IMG/VR virus record: IMGVR_UViG_3300020401_000044
Location: 1 to 34,987 of that record
Length of the DNA stretch: 34,987 nucleotides
Direction: 5' to 3' (one strand)
DNA from: a virus
Both the position numbers and the translations under genes were made by a program. The stretch's first letter is position 1; each line of letters begins with the position of its first letter. Positions 6,916-15,454 of the stretch are shown piece after piece. The notes under the pieces are model-generated. The model made no database searches and had not been told where the DNA came from. It worked only from the letters and a program-made list of their open reading frames with translations.

Positions 6916-7604
6916 AAAAAACTTTGCAGACCCTCCAATGTTACATCAGACTCAACTTGAGTATGAGGGTTTTTAACTTTTACATCGTGTTTTAGTTTAG
7001 GCATTGTAACAAAAAACTTTTGTATATTACCAAACTGCTGTGAGTTTAAACTATTAATAAACTCTTCTGCTTCATCTTTAGTAAAATCTTCAATTATATT
7101 TTCACCTTCATATACACTTTCAATACAATTTGGTATGACTTTAAAAAGTTCATTCAAATTTTTCATATCAACAGTTGTAACATCTTTTAGTGTAGGGTAT
7201 TTCATAACAACTTTTATATTATCGTTCACATTTACCACATTTTTATGTTCTTCAGTAAGGTGTACTTTTACATCATTTAAATTTATTTCTTTACTGACCA
7301 TTGTTTTATTATCATCAGGACATTTTACATTTACCTTTACTGATTCACCTACTGATTTTGAACGAATATTTAAAAACAAATATTCTACATCAAAAATCGG
7401 TAGTTTTGTTACATCAATTTTATTAAAAGTACATTCCTTTACAATATCAATAACTGCGTTTATTACATTTGTATCATTACCAGTTTCAGCTGCAACCATT
7501 AATATCTTTTCTTCTTTTACAAGAAAGGGTCTATACTTAACAGGTTCTTCAATAGTTCTCAACTTCAATTCATAAGTTGGTGTATTAATTTTAGGTAAAG
7601 CCAT
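6912..7604 (-). CDS. 26: gp26-like baseplate hub / tail assembly chaperone
   Basis: The 230-residue protein carries the T4 baseplate family pattern: PKINTPTYELKL at the start, then RPFLVKEEKILMVA near residue 26, and a central P-I-F-D-V-E-Y-L-F-L-N-I-R segment. T4 gp26 acts in hub assembly but is not found in the mature tail, as expected for a chaperone. It ends L-Q-S-F-F at a run of eight T that may allow -1 frameshifting into gp51. The start follows gp54 by 8 bases with a GGAGAAA site. Confidence 0.88.
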   Translation of the reverse strand: MALPKINTPTYELKLRTIEEPVKYRPFLVKEEKILMVAAETGNDTNVINAVIDIVKECTFNKIDVTKLPIFDVEYLFLNIRSKSVGESVKVNVKCPDDNKTMVSKEINLNDVKVHLTEEHKNVVNVNDNIKVVMKYPTLKDVTTVDMKNLNELFKVIPNCIESVYEGENIIEDFTKDEAEEFINSLNSQQFGNIQKFFVTMPKLKHDVKVKNPHTQVESDVTLEGLQSFF

Positions 7605-7612
7605 AATTTCTC

Positions 7613-8356
7613 CTATTCATCTAATATTAAATCTGCAGCTGCTCTTGAACCAGCAATCACAGAAGGTTTCGCCCCTGCCTTTCCTAGTATGTCCGTAAGA
7701 ATACCTTTTGGACTTACTAAATTATATTTACCTCTCGGTGTGCTTTTTAAATAATCTTCAATATTACCTGAAGGTTCAGCACCTATTCTTTCCCAATATC
7801 TGTATGCGAATGAAACAGTAAGTTTTTGCATTTCATTACTATTTCCAACATTTAAATCTTGAGAATTAATTGCTTTTGGGTAAACTTCAAAAAGTTTACA
7901 ACCATAACTTGATTTCTTTTCTTGTGCACCACTAAATGTCACAAAGTTACCAGGTAAAGATGCACTTCTACCTTTTGATAATTGAAATACTTCTATTGTA
8001 CCAACAAAATCATTATAGTATTCCATATTGTAAGTACCTGCATCATAAATTCTTTTTTGCCATTCTTCAAAGAATATCTTTTCTGACATATCAACATTAC
8101 AAAAGAAAGTTCCTGTAACTGTTTCAAACTGTACTAAATTTTGTGGTATCTCTCTTGCCGGACCATATATGTTATCATCAGGTGCAGACAAAATAGTTCT
8201 ACCTGGAAATTGAAAAGTTTCACATCTTAATGAAATATATCTTGAATTTTCATTGTTGAATATTTTTGGACATGCGATTGCAATCTCAAAACGATTAGTC
8301 ATTGCTGGTTCTTGACCATACAATGAACTCTTAAATTGATTAATTGAAAATACCAT
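7613..8356 (-). CDS. 54: gp54-like baseplate-tail tube initiator
   Basis: The 247-residue protein has the tail-tube-like fold pattern: N-R-F-E-I-A-I near residue 22, CETFQFPGRT near 45, then IYGPAREIPQ and a beta-rich core ending LTVSFAYRYWERIG. gp54 is the first tube-like ring on the baseplate that starts gp19 polymerisation; T4 gp54 is longer. gp54 fits because gp26 is next and gp48 is encoded separately nearby. A gp19-like tube protein is the main alternative. The start overlaps the previous stop (TAATG). Confidence 0.68.
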   Translation of the reverse strand: MVFSINQFKSSLYGQEPAMTNRFEIAIACPKIFNNENSRYISLRCETFQFPGRTILSAPDDNIYGPAREIPQNLVQFETVTGTFFCNVDMSEKIFFEEWQKRIYDAGTYNMEYYNDFVGTIEVFQLSKGRSASLPGNFVTFSGAQEKKSSYGCKLFEVYPKAINSQDLNVGNSNEMQKLTVSFAYRYWERIGAEPSGNIEDYLKSTPRGKYNLVSPKGILTDILGKAGAKPSVIAGSRAAADLILDE

Positions 8357-8895
8357 TAAATTATTTTCCTACTGTCAGACCACACTCTACTTGTAGATGA
8401 TTTTTTAAATCGTTGTACAGGTAACATTAATGCAGTCAAAAAATCTTCACTATCTATTCGTCTAAATCTACTTCTTACTTTACTATTTAAGTATTTTTTT
8501 AAAGTAGGTTTTACAATGTTTACATTTTTTAATTTATTATAACTTGTAATTATTCTCATATCATCATCAGGACCTCTGGCATCTCTTTCTAATCTATCTA
8601 ATAATCTTGCTCTTAATGCATAAGGTAGATAATGAAAGTTGATACCTAAAAAACCACCAGGTATACCTCCTATAGGTAACACTAATGGAAACACATCATA
8701 ATAAGGTAATTTATCTTTATACTTCGGGTCATAAACATACATATTTAATCTACCAAAGTTTACTCTACCAGTTAGTTTACCATCTCTTAACAATTCACTT
8801 TGAGATGGTGTACCTAATTCTCTGATACGATTTCTGTACCATTGAAATGGTTCTTCACCAGACTTTCTGGCTCGTATATCGTTAAAAATACTCAT
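8356..8895 (-). CDS. conserved T4-like structural or head-tail protein
   Basis: 179 residues: an N-terminal helix (FQWYRNRIRELG), then NMYVYDPKYKDKLPYYDVFP, a Pro/Gly-rich loop, GFLGINFHYLPYALRARLLDRL, and a basic C-terminus. This pattern recurs in T4-like phages next to gp4 and gp53, but I cannot assign it safely to a numbered T4 gene. Its neighbours (gp4 upstream, gp54 downstream) suggest a role in head completion or baseplate assembly. A TATAAATA box sits just before its start. Confidence 0.7.
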   Translation of the reverse strand: MSIFNDIRARKSGEEPFQWYRNRIRELGTPSQSELLRDGKLTGRVNFGRLNMYVYDPKYKDKLPYYDVFPLVLPIGGIPGGFLGINFHYLPYALRARLLDRLERDARGPDDDMRIITSYNKLKNVNIVKPTLKKYLNSKVRSRFRRIDSEDFLTALMLPVQRFKKSSTSRVWSDSRKII

Positions 8896-8900
8896 TACTA

Positions 8901-9344
8901 TTATTTATACTTGGGCATCAAATGTTGTTCTGTAAGAATTAAAAAGTCCATACCACGGTCTTTACAATACTCTAACGCTGATTTCCACTTTGCTTCATTT
9001 CTACCCCATTCATAAACATCTTTTACATAAGATTTTGTTTTTTTCTTGGGCATAACCGGTGGTTTAGTATATTTTTCTGGTTTTATTTCAACAATCATTT
9101 TTTTTATATTACCATCTTTTCTTTTGACTTTGATGTAAAAATCTGGAAAATATCTGTGTATCTTACCATCAGTAGGTAAAAAATAAGGAATATAAATCTC
9201 TTCAGAACCCCATTGTAATATATTTGGATTTTTATCACAATAGACCATAAATTTTCGTTCCCATAAACTTCTATAATAAATAGTAGTATAATTGCCCTTG
9301 TATTTTTTAGGGTTTGTAGGAACAAATCTACCAGTATAACTCAT
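8901..9344 (-). CDS. 4: gp4 head completion protein (TnsA-like nuclease fold)
   Basis: 147 residues matching T4 gp4 (also called gp50), needed for the head to accept a tail. It opens Y-T-G-R-F-x-P-x-N-P-x-K-Y, then IYYRSLWERKFMVYCDKNP, IPYFLPTDGKIHRYFPDFYIK and IVEIKPEKY. The E (in WERKF), D (in PDFY) and E-x-K (EIK) resemble the catalytic set of TnsA-like endonucleases. It is the first gene of the minus-strand block, diverging from gp48. Confidence 0.9.
   Translation of the reverse strand: MSYTGRFVPTNPKKYKGNYTTIYYRSLWERKFMVYCDKNPNILQWGSEEIYIPYFLPTDGKIHRYFPDFYIKVKRKDGNIKKMIVEIKPEKYTKPPVMPKKKTKSYVKDVYEWGRNEAKWKSALEYCKDRGMDFLILTEQHLMPKYK
8902..8909 (-). promoter_or_regulatory. possible late promoter box
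   Basis: TATAAATA on the minus strand, overlapping the gp4 stop codon and ending 6 bases before the next start codon. The consensus is exact, but in AT-rich DNA chance matches occur. Confidence 0.4.
9275..9282 (+). promoter_or_regulatory. possible late promoter for gp48 block
   Basis: AATAAATA within TATAATAAATAGTAGTA, about 75 bases before gp48, on the strand opposite gp4. The flanking AGTAGTA resembles the exact late promoter at 3818. One base departs from TATAAATA. Confidence 0.35.
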
Positions 9345-9349
9345 AGGAA

Positions 9350-9357
9350 TATTTATA
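9350..9357 (-). promoter_or_regulatory. late promoter box for gp4 block
   Basis: Exact TATAAATA on the minus strand with only 5 bases between it and the gp4 ATG. With T4 spacing, transcription would begin at the A of the start codon. No ribosome binding site is visible before gp4. Confidence 0.55.
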
Positions 9358-10481
9358 TGAACTTTTCAAACAACTTTTTCTCAAGCGTATTGAGTAGTAA
9401 ATTTGGTTCAATGTTTCAAGGTAGACAGGCTTTACCTACAAATAATTTATCAAACCCATTCTCACCTAACGATTCAGTTGCAGGTAATCACCCACAAAAA
9501 ACAGTATTACAATATCCTTTAGACATTGGTGGTACACCTAATCAAGGACATTTTGTATTATTTAAGATAAAAAAACAACAACCAGGTGAATTAAAAAAGA
9601 ATGGACAAGGTGGTGTTAAAACAAGTGCATCTGAAAATGCTGTTAATGGTGTCACAGGTGAAACAGTTTCATCTCAAGGTGGTGGTGGTGCAACTTCCTC
9701 ATTTAATTTAAATAGTAATACTGGTAGAAGTAAAATGAAACCTTCTACACAAAATCAAGGTGAACAATTAACATTTAAAAGAGCACCAACAGTAGAAACT
9801 AATCAACTTATTGCATTATATATGCCGGCGACAGTAGAAGTACAATATCAATCAGCGTATGAAGATAAAGAAATAGGTGTTCTTGCAAAAGCTATTACTG
9901 CAGTTGGTGATGCCGAAAGTGGAAGAAAGGTAGATGAAGCTGGTAATCAATTAAAAGGTGAAGTAATACCTGAATTAACAAGAAACGCAATGGACGGTGC
10001 TGCTGGTGGTATGAAAGCAATTGAGTTTGCAAGGTCAGGTAAAGTTGTTACTAGTAGAATGGAATTGATTTTTAGTGGTGTGTCTAAAAGAGAATTTAAT
10101 TATAGTTTTAAATTTTTACCAAAAAGTGTTGAAGAAGCAAATATGGTTTATGAAATCATACAAGTTTTTAAAAAACATATGTTACCAAGATTAGAAGGTG
10201 ATGTAGGTACTTCTAGAACTTTTGTAACACCTGATGTATTTGAAATAGAATATCATTGGATAGGTGGTAAAGGTGCAAACGCATATTTGAATAAAATTTC
10301 AACCTGTGTATTACAAAATTTATCGGTAAAATATGGTGGTGGTAGATTTTCTGCACATACACCAACTAGTAGAGGACCAGATAATTTAGTAGGTTCTACA
10401 CCACCAGTAGAGTCTGAAATTAGTTTGTCATTTAAAGAACTAGAAATAATTACACAAAACAATGTAGGTAGAGGATTTTAA
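9357..10481 (+). CDS. 48: gp48-like tail tube cap
   Basis: 374 residues, close to T4 gp48 (364). gp48 sits between the hub and the first tube ring. The N-terminus is polar, a Gly/Ser/Asn-rich loop lies near residues 90-130, and the C-terminus reads VESEISLSFKELEIITQNNVGRGF, paralleling the T4 gp48 ending. The central block holds beta strands typical of tube-like proteins (SRMELIFSGVSKREFNYSFKFLPKS). It opens the plus-strand block gp48-gp53-gp27 with one-base overlaps. Confidence 0.8.
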   Translation: MNFSNNFFSSVLSSKFGSMFQGRQALPTNNLSNPFSPNDSVAGNHPQKTVLQYPLDIGGTPNQGHFVLFKIKKQQPGELKKNGQGGVKTSASENAVNGVTGETVSSQGGGGATSSFNLNSNTGRSKMKPSTQNQGEQLTFKRAPTVETNQLIALYMPATVEVQYQSAYEDKEIGVLAKAITAVGDAESGRKVDEAGNQLKGEVIPELTRNAMDGAAGGMKAIEFARSGKVVTSRMELIFSGVSKREFNYSFKFLPKSVEEANMVYEIIQVFKKHMLPRLEGDVGTSRTFVTPDVFEIEYHWIGGKGANAYLNKISTCVLQNLSVKYGGGRFSAHTPTSRGPDNLVGSTPPVESEISLSFKELEIITQNNVGRGF

Positions 10482-11014
10482 TGAGTTATTTTTCAAAGTT
10501 TCCTAAATTAGTTTATGATATCAAGGGTAATGGTAATGATGCGTTATTTACTCATATTTTAAAAAGAGTAAAATTACATTCTGCTGCTTCTGCAAATTCA
10601 AAAGTATTCGATTATTATCAAGTAGTAGAAGGTGAAAAACCAGAGGATATTGCACACAAATATTATGGTGATGCAAATTATCATTGGGTTATATTATTAG
10701 TAAATGATATTACAGATAGATATCATCAATGGCCAATGACAGTACCACAGTTTGAACAATTTGTCGCTGATAAGTATAGTAATCCAAATGGATTACATCA
10801 TTATGAAATATCCCAAGACTCTGGTGAGTCAACAACTAAAATTAACATTGGTCAAGACAATACTGGTCACCCTACAGCAGACTCAATTAGTAATTATCAA
10901 TATGAAGAAGCACAACAATTATTGTATAGTCAGATAAGACTTTTGAAGAGTGAGTTTTTAATACAGTTTGTAGAAGAGTTTGAAGACCTAGTGAACGAAG
11001 ATACCGAGATTTAA
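10481..11014 (+). CDS. 53: gp53-like baseplate wedge protein
   Basis: 177 residues, a little shorter than T4 gp53 (196). The centre carries YYQVVEGEKPEDIAHKYYGD followed by HWVILLVNDITDRYHQWPMT, the LysM-like motif of gp53, which joins wedge to hub. The C-terminal helix ends acidic. The start codon overlaps the gp48 stop and its stop overlaps gp27, indicating coupled translation. Confidence 0.85.
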   Translation: MSYFSKFPKLVYDIKGNGNDALFTHILKRVKLHSAASANSKVFDYYQVVEGEKPEDIAHKYYGDANYHWVILLVNDITDRYHQWPMTVPQFEQFVADKYSNPNGLHHYEISQDSGESTTKINIGQDNTGHPTADSISNYQYEEAQQLLYSQIRLLKSEFLIQFVEEFEDLVNEDTEI

Positions 11015-12405
11015 TGGTTCAATCAACAAAAATACAATATGCTGGTGAGTTTAATATTAAGAAGTGTGAACTTATCACTCACAGCGGAAACAAATTTGAC
11101 TTAACACAAACTTTAGTAGAAGTAAATATCTACGAAAATTTGATGTCAAATAGTATCAATGCAAATATATCTTTTACTGACGATAAAGATGCAATTACAT
11201 TTTTTCCAATAGTTGGTAACGAATATGTCAAACTAGAAATAGAAACACCTGAATCAACTAACTCTGCTTCAATCAATTTTAGAAAGCATGTTTTTGTTGT
11301 ATATAAAATTTTACAAAAAGTTGATATACAACAAGCAAGTTTAATTTCATTATCATTAACAACAAATGAAATGTTTTCTAACCTTAGGAAAAGAGTATCA
11401 CAAAGTTATACTGGTGCATATTCAGAAATGGTAGAAAAAATATTCAGAGATAAAAATTATCTGAATTCAAAAAAACAATTAAATTTAGAAGATACAGTAG
11501 GTGGTCATTCTCTTATAGTACCTAATATGCATCCATTCGCTGCAATTAATATGATTGCACAAAGGTCATTCTCAAAAAATAATACATCATCATATCTTTT
11601 TTATGAAACAACAAAATCATATAATTTTAGAACTTTAGAAAGTTTATTTGAACAAGGTTCTGTATTTTCTTTTGTTGTAGGTGAAGGTGGTGATTATCAA
11701 GATGGTAAAGTAAATCCTATGATGGCGAATCTTCATCAGGTAGAAAAGAATGAAATAATAAGTAATAATGATATATTAACTAACACCAAGTTGGGAATTT
11801 ATTCATCAAAAATGATTGTTCATGATATATACAACAAAAACTTTAGTGTGAAAACATTTTCATACAAAGATGAGTTTGACAAAAAAGTTGATATCGAGAA
11901 TCTTGGTGGAAGTAAAGGACACCCATTGTTTCCTGTAAACAGTATATTAGACGAAGATAATAATAAAATATCTGATTTTTCTGATGCCAATCTGACAGTA
12001 CAATCAACATCTGCTGACGGCAACATTTTTGCCACTTCTACATATCCAAATCATAGAACACCCTATGGAAAAACAAATCCAAAAGAAGACATATTAAATA
12101 GGTTTTCAAAAATAGCACTTTTGAATAATGGTGTAAAACATTTTTTAGAAGTTGTGGGTAATACTGTGTTAGAAGTAGGTCAAATTATTACATTAAAAAT
12201 TCCTAAAAACCAGACACATGAAAAATTTTATGATGAAAAATTATCTGGTAATTATATGATAACAGAACTACATCACTTCTTTTCAGAAGGTGGTGACAGA
12301 AAACATAGAATTGGCATGACAATAGTAAAAGATAGTATCAAAGATGGTTATCCAGATGCACTTCCTAAAATGCCTAAAGGTAGAGGAGCTACTAAAAAGT
12401 TATGA
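11014..12405 (+). CDS. 27: gp27-like baseplate hub protein
   Basis: 463 residues against 391 in T4. Features of the hub family are visible: an N-terminal domain with strands such as LVEVNIYENLMSNSINANISFTD split by loops, PNMHPFAAINMIAQRSFS near residue 171, the F-Y-E-T-T-K-S-Y-N-F-R-T-L segment, and a late G-Q-I-I-T-L-K-I-P strand followed by GNYMITELHHFFSEGG. Together these form the two tube-like domains that carry the gp5 spike. gp5 is encoded far downstream, at 26569. Confidence 0.85.
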   Translation: MVQSTKIQYAGEFNIKKCELITHSGNKFDLTQTLVEVNIYENLMSNSINANISFTDDKDAITFFPIVGNEYVKLEIETPESTNSASINFRKHVFVVYKILQKVDIQQASLISLSLTTNEMFSNLRKRVSQSYTGAYSEMVEKIFRDKNYLNSKKQLNLEDTVGGHSLIVPNMHPFAAINMIAQRSFSKNNTSSYLFYETTKSYNFRTLESLFEQGSVFSFVVGEGGDYQDGKVNPMMANLHQVEKNEIISNNDILTNTKLGIYSSKMIVHDIYNKNFSVKTFSYKDEFDKKVDIENLGGSKGHPLFPVNSILDEDNNKISDFSDANLTVQSTSADGNIFATSTYPNHRTPYGKTNPKEDILNRFSKIALLNNGVKHFLEVVGNTVLEVGQIITLKIPKNQTHEKFYDEKLSGNYMITELHHFFSEGGDRKHRIGMTIVKDSIKDGYPDALPKMPKGRGATKKL

Positions 12406-12428
12406 TTGATTCACGAAAGGATATAAAC

Positions 12429-12596
12429 ATGCGTAATAAGAACTCAAAAAAATTAAGACAATTCAACTTTCAAAAACAAGAGAGAAGAGCAGCAACCATT
12501 ACAGATATGAATAAATATATTGAGTTAAACAAAGAAACCACGAAGAGATTCTTAACGCAAACGGAAGAAGATGAAAAGTTACAAGCAATTAATTGA
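12429..12596 (+). CDS. small basic helical protein
   Basis: About 55 residues, charged and helical, starting MRNKNSKKLRQFNFQKQ. The ATG at 12429 has AAAGGA about 8 bases upstream; an earlier in-frame ATG at 12402 overlaps the gp27 stop. It overlaps the kinase gene by 26 bases. Not recognised. Confidence 0.5.
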   Translation: MRNKNSKKLRQFNFQKQERRAATITDMNKYIELNKETTKRFLTQTEEDEKLQAIN

Positions 12597-13257
12597 AGGG
12601 GTATACGACCCTAATATTTTTAAAGCGTTTTTTCTTGCTGGAGGACCAGGCAGTGGTAAGTCATTTGTTGTTAGACGAGCCACTGGTGGTCTTGGTTTAA
12701 AGATTGTGAACTCTGATACTGCATTTGAAAAATTACTTAAAGATGCAGACTTTAACATGGATTTTAGAGATATGAGTCCAGAAAAAAGTTTAGAAAGAGA
12801 TGTAATAAGAAAAAAAGCAAAAGAAATTACAGATAGAATGCAAGGTAATTTTATCGCTGGTAGATTAGGTTTAATCATAGATGGTACTGGTGCAGAATAT
12901 GATAAAATTAAATCACAGCAAGGTAGATTACAACAACTTGGTTACGATACTTATATGATATTTGTGAATACTTCACTAGATACTGCGATAGAAAGAAATA
13001 ATGCGAGAAGTAGAAAATTACCTTTAGATATAGTCAAAACATATTGGAATAGAGTACAAGCGAATATAGGTAAGTTTCAGAATATGTTTGGTAGTACAAA
13101 CTTTATTATTGTTGATAATGATAATGCAAAAGAAGATGTATTTAATAAAGTATTCAAAAGAGTTAGAAAACTAACAAAGAAAAAAGTAAATAATTATTTA
13201 GCAAAACAATGGATTGAAAATCAATTAAGAATGAAAAAGATGTTATCCCAAAAATAG
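12571..13257 (+). CDS. P-loop kinase / zeta-toxin-like ATPase
   Basis: 228 residues. A Walker A motif, GGPGSGKS, lies near residues 24-31 after a hydrophobic strand, and a Walker B-like LIIDGTG lies near 102-108. NSD follows the first helix and R-x-N-x-R (ERNNARS) occurs in the lid region, as in polynucleotide kinases and zeta-type kinases. Similar proteins are common in T4-like marine phages beside baseplate genes. Substrate is unknown; a nucleotide, RNA end or peptidoglycan precursor are all possible. Confidence 0.8.
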   Translation: MKSYKQLIEGVYDPNIFKAFFLAGGPGSGKSFVVRRATGGLGLKIVNSDTAFEKLLKDADFNMDFRDMSPEKSLERDVIRKKAKEITDRMQGNFIAGRLGLIIDGTGAEYDKIKSQQGRLQQLGYDTYMIFVNTSLDTAIERNNARSRKLPLDIVKTYWNRVQANIGKFQNMFGSTNFIIVDNDNAKEDVFNKVFKRVRKLTKKKVNNYLAKQWIENQLRMKKMLSQK

Positions 13258-13263
13258 TCAGCA

Positions 13264-13291
13264 TTGACTTTCAAAAAATACCTGTTATAAT
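13264..13291 (+). promoter_or_regulatory. sigma70-type promoter
   Basis: TTGACT and TATAAT with a 16-base spacer, 25 bases before the next gene. The element CATTGACTT is repeated at 13745-13753, where it heads the following gene. Confidence 0.7.
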
Positions 13292-13315
13292 ATAATAAAC
13301 AACTAGAGAGGTTAT

Positions 13316-13744
13316 ATGGCCAGAAAGAAACTAACTCAAGAACAAAAAGAGGCTAGAGTTAAAATACTTGCGAAGGCGAGAGAAAAGAGATTCAAAGAGA
13401 ATCCACCACAATATAAGAACATATGTCCAGATGTTTTATCTTTACCTGATGATGCACCAATGTCATTTGCGAAAGTAAAACAGTGGATTAAAACACAAAA
13501 AGATATCGCATCTGAATCTGAAAGAGCATCTAGAAGACATGGTGTAGAAACAAAGATAAAATTTAAAGAAAAGTCTAAAGCTCTTAATGCAAGAGGTTAT
13601 ATTAGATGGTTAAAATATTATCTAGAAACTGGTATTTTTCCAGGTGACTTTGTAGGTGAATATGAAGATAAACCTGTACATAGAAGAATCATAGCAGGAC
13701 CCAGAGAAGGTTGTAGATTAAAGGGTTCGTTATTGGTTGAGTAG
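13316..13744 (+). CDS. basic hypothetical protein
   Basis: 142 residues, very basic at the N-terminus (ARKKLTQEQKEARVKILAKAREKRF), with a C-terminal segment ARGYIRWLKYYLETGIFPGDFVGEY. A similar helix-Y-Y-L-x-x-G-x-x-P-x-x-x-G-x-Y pattern appears in the next gene. It has its own sigma70-type promoter, suggesting early expression. AGAGAGG precedes the start. Possibly nucleic-acid binding by charge alone; no family recognised. Confidence 0.65.
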   Translation: MARKKLTQEQKEARVKILAKAREKRFKENPPQYKNICPDVLSLPDDAPMSFAKVKQWIKTQKDIASESERASRRHGVETKIKFKEKSKALNARGYIRWLKYYLETGIFPGDFVGEYEDKPVHRRIIAGPREGCRLKGSLLVE

Positions 13745-13746
13745 CA

Positions 13747-13774
13747 TTGACTTTACTGAAAAGTATGTTATACT
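13747..13774 (+). promoter_or_regulatory. sigma70-type promoter
   Basis: TTGACT and TATACT with a 16-base spacer, 34 bases before the next gene. Near copy of the promoter at 13264. It is the last clear sigma70-type promoter before the iscA-iscU-sdhB genes. Confidence 0.65.
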
Positions 13775-13807
13775 CTAAATAATAATAATATTAAACAATG
13801 AGGATAT

Positions 13808-14020
13808 ATGCAGAGTACAAAACAAGCATGGGATTGGCGTATCCAAGAAACGCTAGTAAAAGAAGTTCTTCGGTTAGACCCAGAGAATTCTTACATCAAG
13901 AAATGGTGTGAGATGCAAAATCATCACGGTGCAAATATTAGAAAAGCCCGAGATTATTATTTAAAACATGGTAAGTCTCCTGAAGAGAATGGTGATTACC
14001 CACCAGGGAGTTGTATATGA
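13808..14020 (+). CDS. small hypothetical protein
   Basis: 70 residues, helical, ending ARDYYLKHGKSPEENGDYPPG, which echoes the C-terminus of the preceding gene (WLKYYLETGIFPGDFVGEY). The two may be distant duplicates. GAGG lies before the ATG. The stop overlaps the next start. Confidence 0.6.
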   Translation: MQSTKQAWDWRIQETLVKEVLRLDPENSYIKKWCEMQNHHGANIRKARDYYLKHGKSPEENGDYPPGSCI

Positions 14021-14211
14021 TTGGAGTGAAAGCTGGTGTAGGTCATTTGAATCATAAGGGTGTAATGAAGTGGTTAGAGTCCATACATAAAGATACTTTA
14101 CAGTATGGTACTGAAGACCAACAGTTTGTCCTTGAACAAATGATTGATTATTTTAAACACGATTACAGAGAAGGTAAACCTCTTGTAAACAAAAACATAA
14201 TAGGATATTAA
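14017..14211 (+). CDS. small hypothetical protein
   Basis: 64 residues starting MIGVKAGVGHLNHKG, helical with several His and acidic residues. AGGGAG at 14005-14010 selects the ATG at 14017. Not recognised. Confidence 0.55.
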   Translation: MIGVKAGVGHLNHKGVMKWLESIHKDTLQYGTEDQQFVLEQMIDYFKHDYREGKPLVNKNIIGY

Positions 14212-14212
14212 A

Positions 14213-14458
14213 ATGGAAATTTTATCAATAGTTAGTATATTTTTTTCAATAGTTTCATCATTATTTGTATATGATGAATCAGAGTTTTTTGCACACAAAA
14301 AAAAGATGGAACGAATGTATGGCCCATGTGAATGGGAGTATGTAGGTAAACAAGAAGTAGACCCTACTGCAGAATCTATACCATTAATTCCACCAGTTGG
14401 TAAACCTTATATATTATTTAAACAAGTTTGTGAAAATGGACCAAAGAATAGTACATAG
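14213..14458 (+). CDS. small membrane-anchored protein
   Basis: 81 residues with an N-terminal hydrophobic segment (ILSIVSIFFSIVSSLFVY) serving as signal anchor, and a soluble C-terminal part with two Cys. It starts one base after the previous stop. Not recognised. Confidence 0.55.
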   Translation: MEILSIVSIFFSIVSSLFVYDESEFFAHKKKMERMYGPCEWEYVGKQEVDPTAESIPLIPPVGKPYILFKQVCENGPKNST

Positions 14459-14573
14459 ACTTTTAGATAATTGCTACAAAGCACACGATGAGTGTAAATC
14501 AGAAGATTGGAAACTCTTCTGGTTAAACACTGCAGAAAAAATATCTAAAAAATATAAAAAGTTTATACACTAA
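14436..14573 (+). CDS. 45-aa helical protein
   Basis: Begins MDQRIVHRLLDNCYKAHDEC and is predicted helical and basic at the end. It overlaps both neighbours (23 bases, then TAATG), which fits translational coupling. Not recognised. Confidence 0.5.
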   Translation: MDQRIVHRLLDNCYKAHDECKSEDWKLFWLNTAEKISKKYKKFIH

Positions 14574-15454
14574 TGTTTTTAGCTCTAGTAACTTTGTTCA
14601 TCGCACTGGCAATAAGTGCGGTTGCGGCGTTTTATAGTATCGTAGGATTGATGGCAATCTTTTCTGCATCTGCACTATCAATCGCAATAATGGGTGTCGT
14701 TCTTGAGATAGGTAAACTGATAACTGCATCTTGGTTATATCAAAACTGGAAAACAGTACCAAAGGTACTAAAGTATTATCTCACAACTGCAGTTGTTGTA
14801 TTAATGTTTATCACATCTATGGGTATATTTGGATATCTATCTAAATCACATATTGATGCTGGTACAAATACTTCTCAATTAACAGTAAAACTTGATAGAA
14901 TAAACAGTAGAATTACATCAGAACAAAAAGTAATTGATAGGGCAGAAAGACAATTAGAAAATTTAGATAAGGCACTAGAAAGATATGTAGAATTAGGTGC
15001 AGTAAGTAAAGGTTTAGATAGAAGAGAAAAACAAGAAGAAGAGAGAGAAAAGTTAACCAGTATGGTTAACAAATCACAGTTAAAAATAGATGAATATCTT
15101 GATGAGAAATCGAAATATGAATTAGAGATAAAGAATTTTGAAGTTGAAGTAGGACCACTAAAATATATTTCTGCGTTAGTTTATGGTGATAAGGCACTTG
15201 ATTATCTTGACAAAGCAGTTAGAGCAGTTATATTAATATTAGTATTTGTTTTTGACCCTTTGGCAGTTCTGTTAGTGGTTGCTGCAAATATAAGTATTAA
15301 TGACTATAATAATAAGAGAAGATTAGAGAGATTAAGAAAATTTAAAAAAGAAACTAAAGATAAAATTTTTGTAAAAAAAGAACCAGTTGGTGATGGTACT
15401 GCACAAAAAGTAACCAAAACTAAAAATGGTGTAACAATGGAATATTACGAATGA
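14573..15454 (+). CDS. membrane protein with long periplasmic or cytoplasmic coiled coil
   Basis: 293 residues. Three hydrophobic segments lie in the first 90 residues, then a long charged coiled coil (about 100-195), a further membrane segment (about 215-240) and a basic tail. Similar multi-pass coiled-coil proteins occur in T4-like marine phages without known function. It sits directly before iscA and overlaps it by 4 bases, so it is made with the Fe-S genes. Confidence 0.7.
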   Translation: MFLALVTLFIALAISAVAAFYSIVGLMAIFSASALSIAIMGVVLEIGKLITASWLYQNWKTVPKVLKYYLTTAVVVLMFITSMGIFGYLSKSHIDAGTNTSQLTVKLDRINSRITSEQKVIDRAERQLENLDKALERYVELGAVSKGLDRREKQEEEREKLTSMVNKSQLKIDEYLDEKSKYELEIKNFEVEVGPLKYISALVYGDKALDYLDKAVRAVILILVFVFDPLAVLLVVAANISINDYNNKRRLERLRKFKKETKDKIFVKKEPVGDGTAQKVTKTKNGVTMEYYE

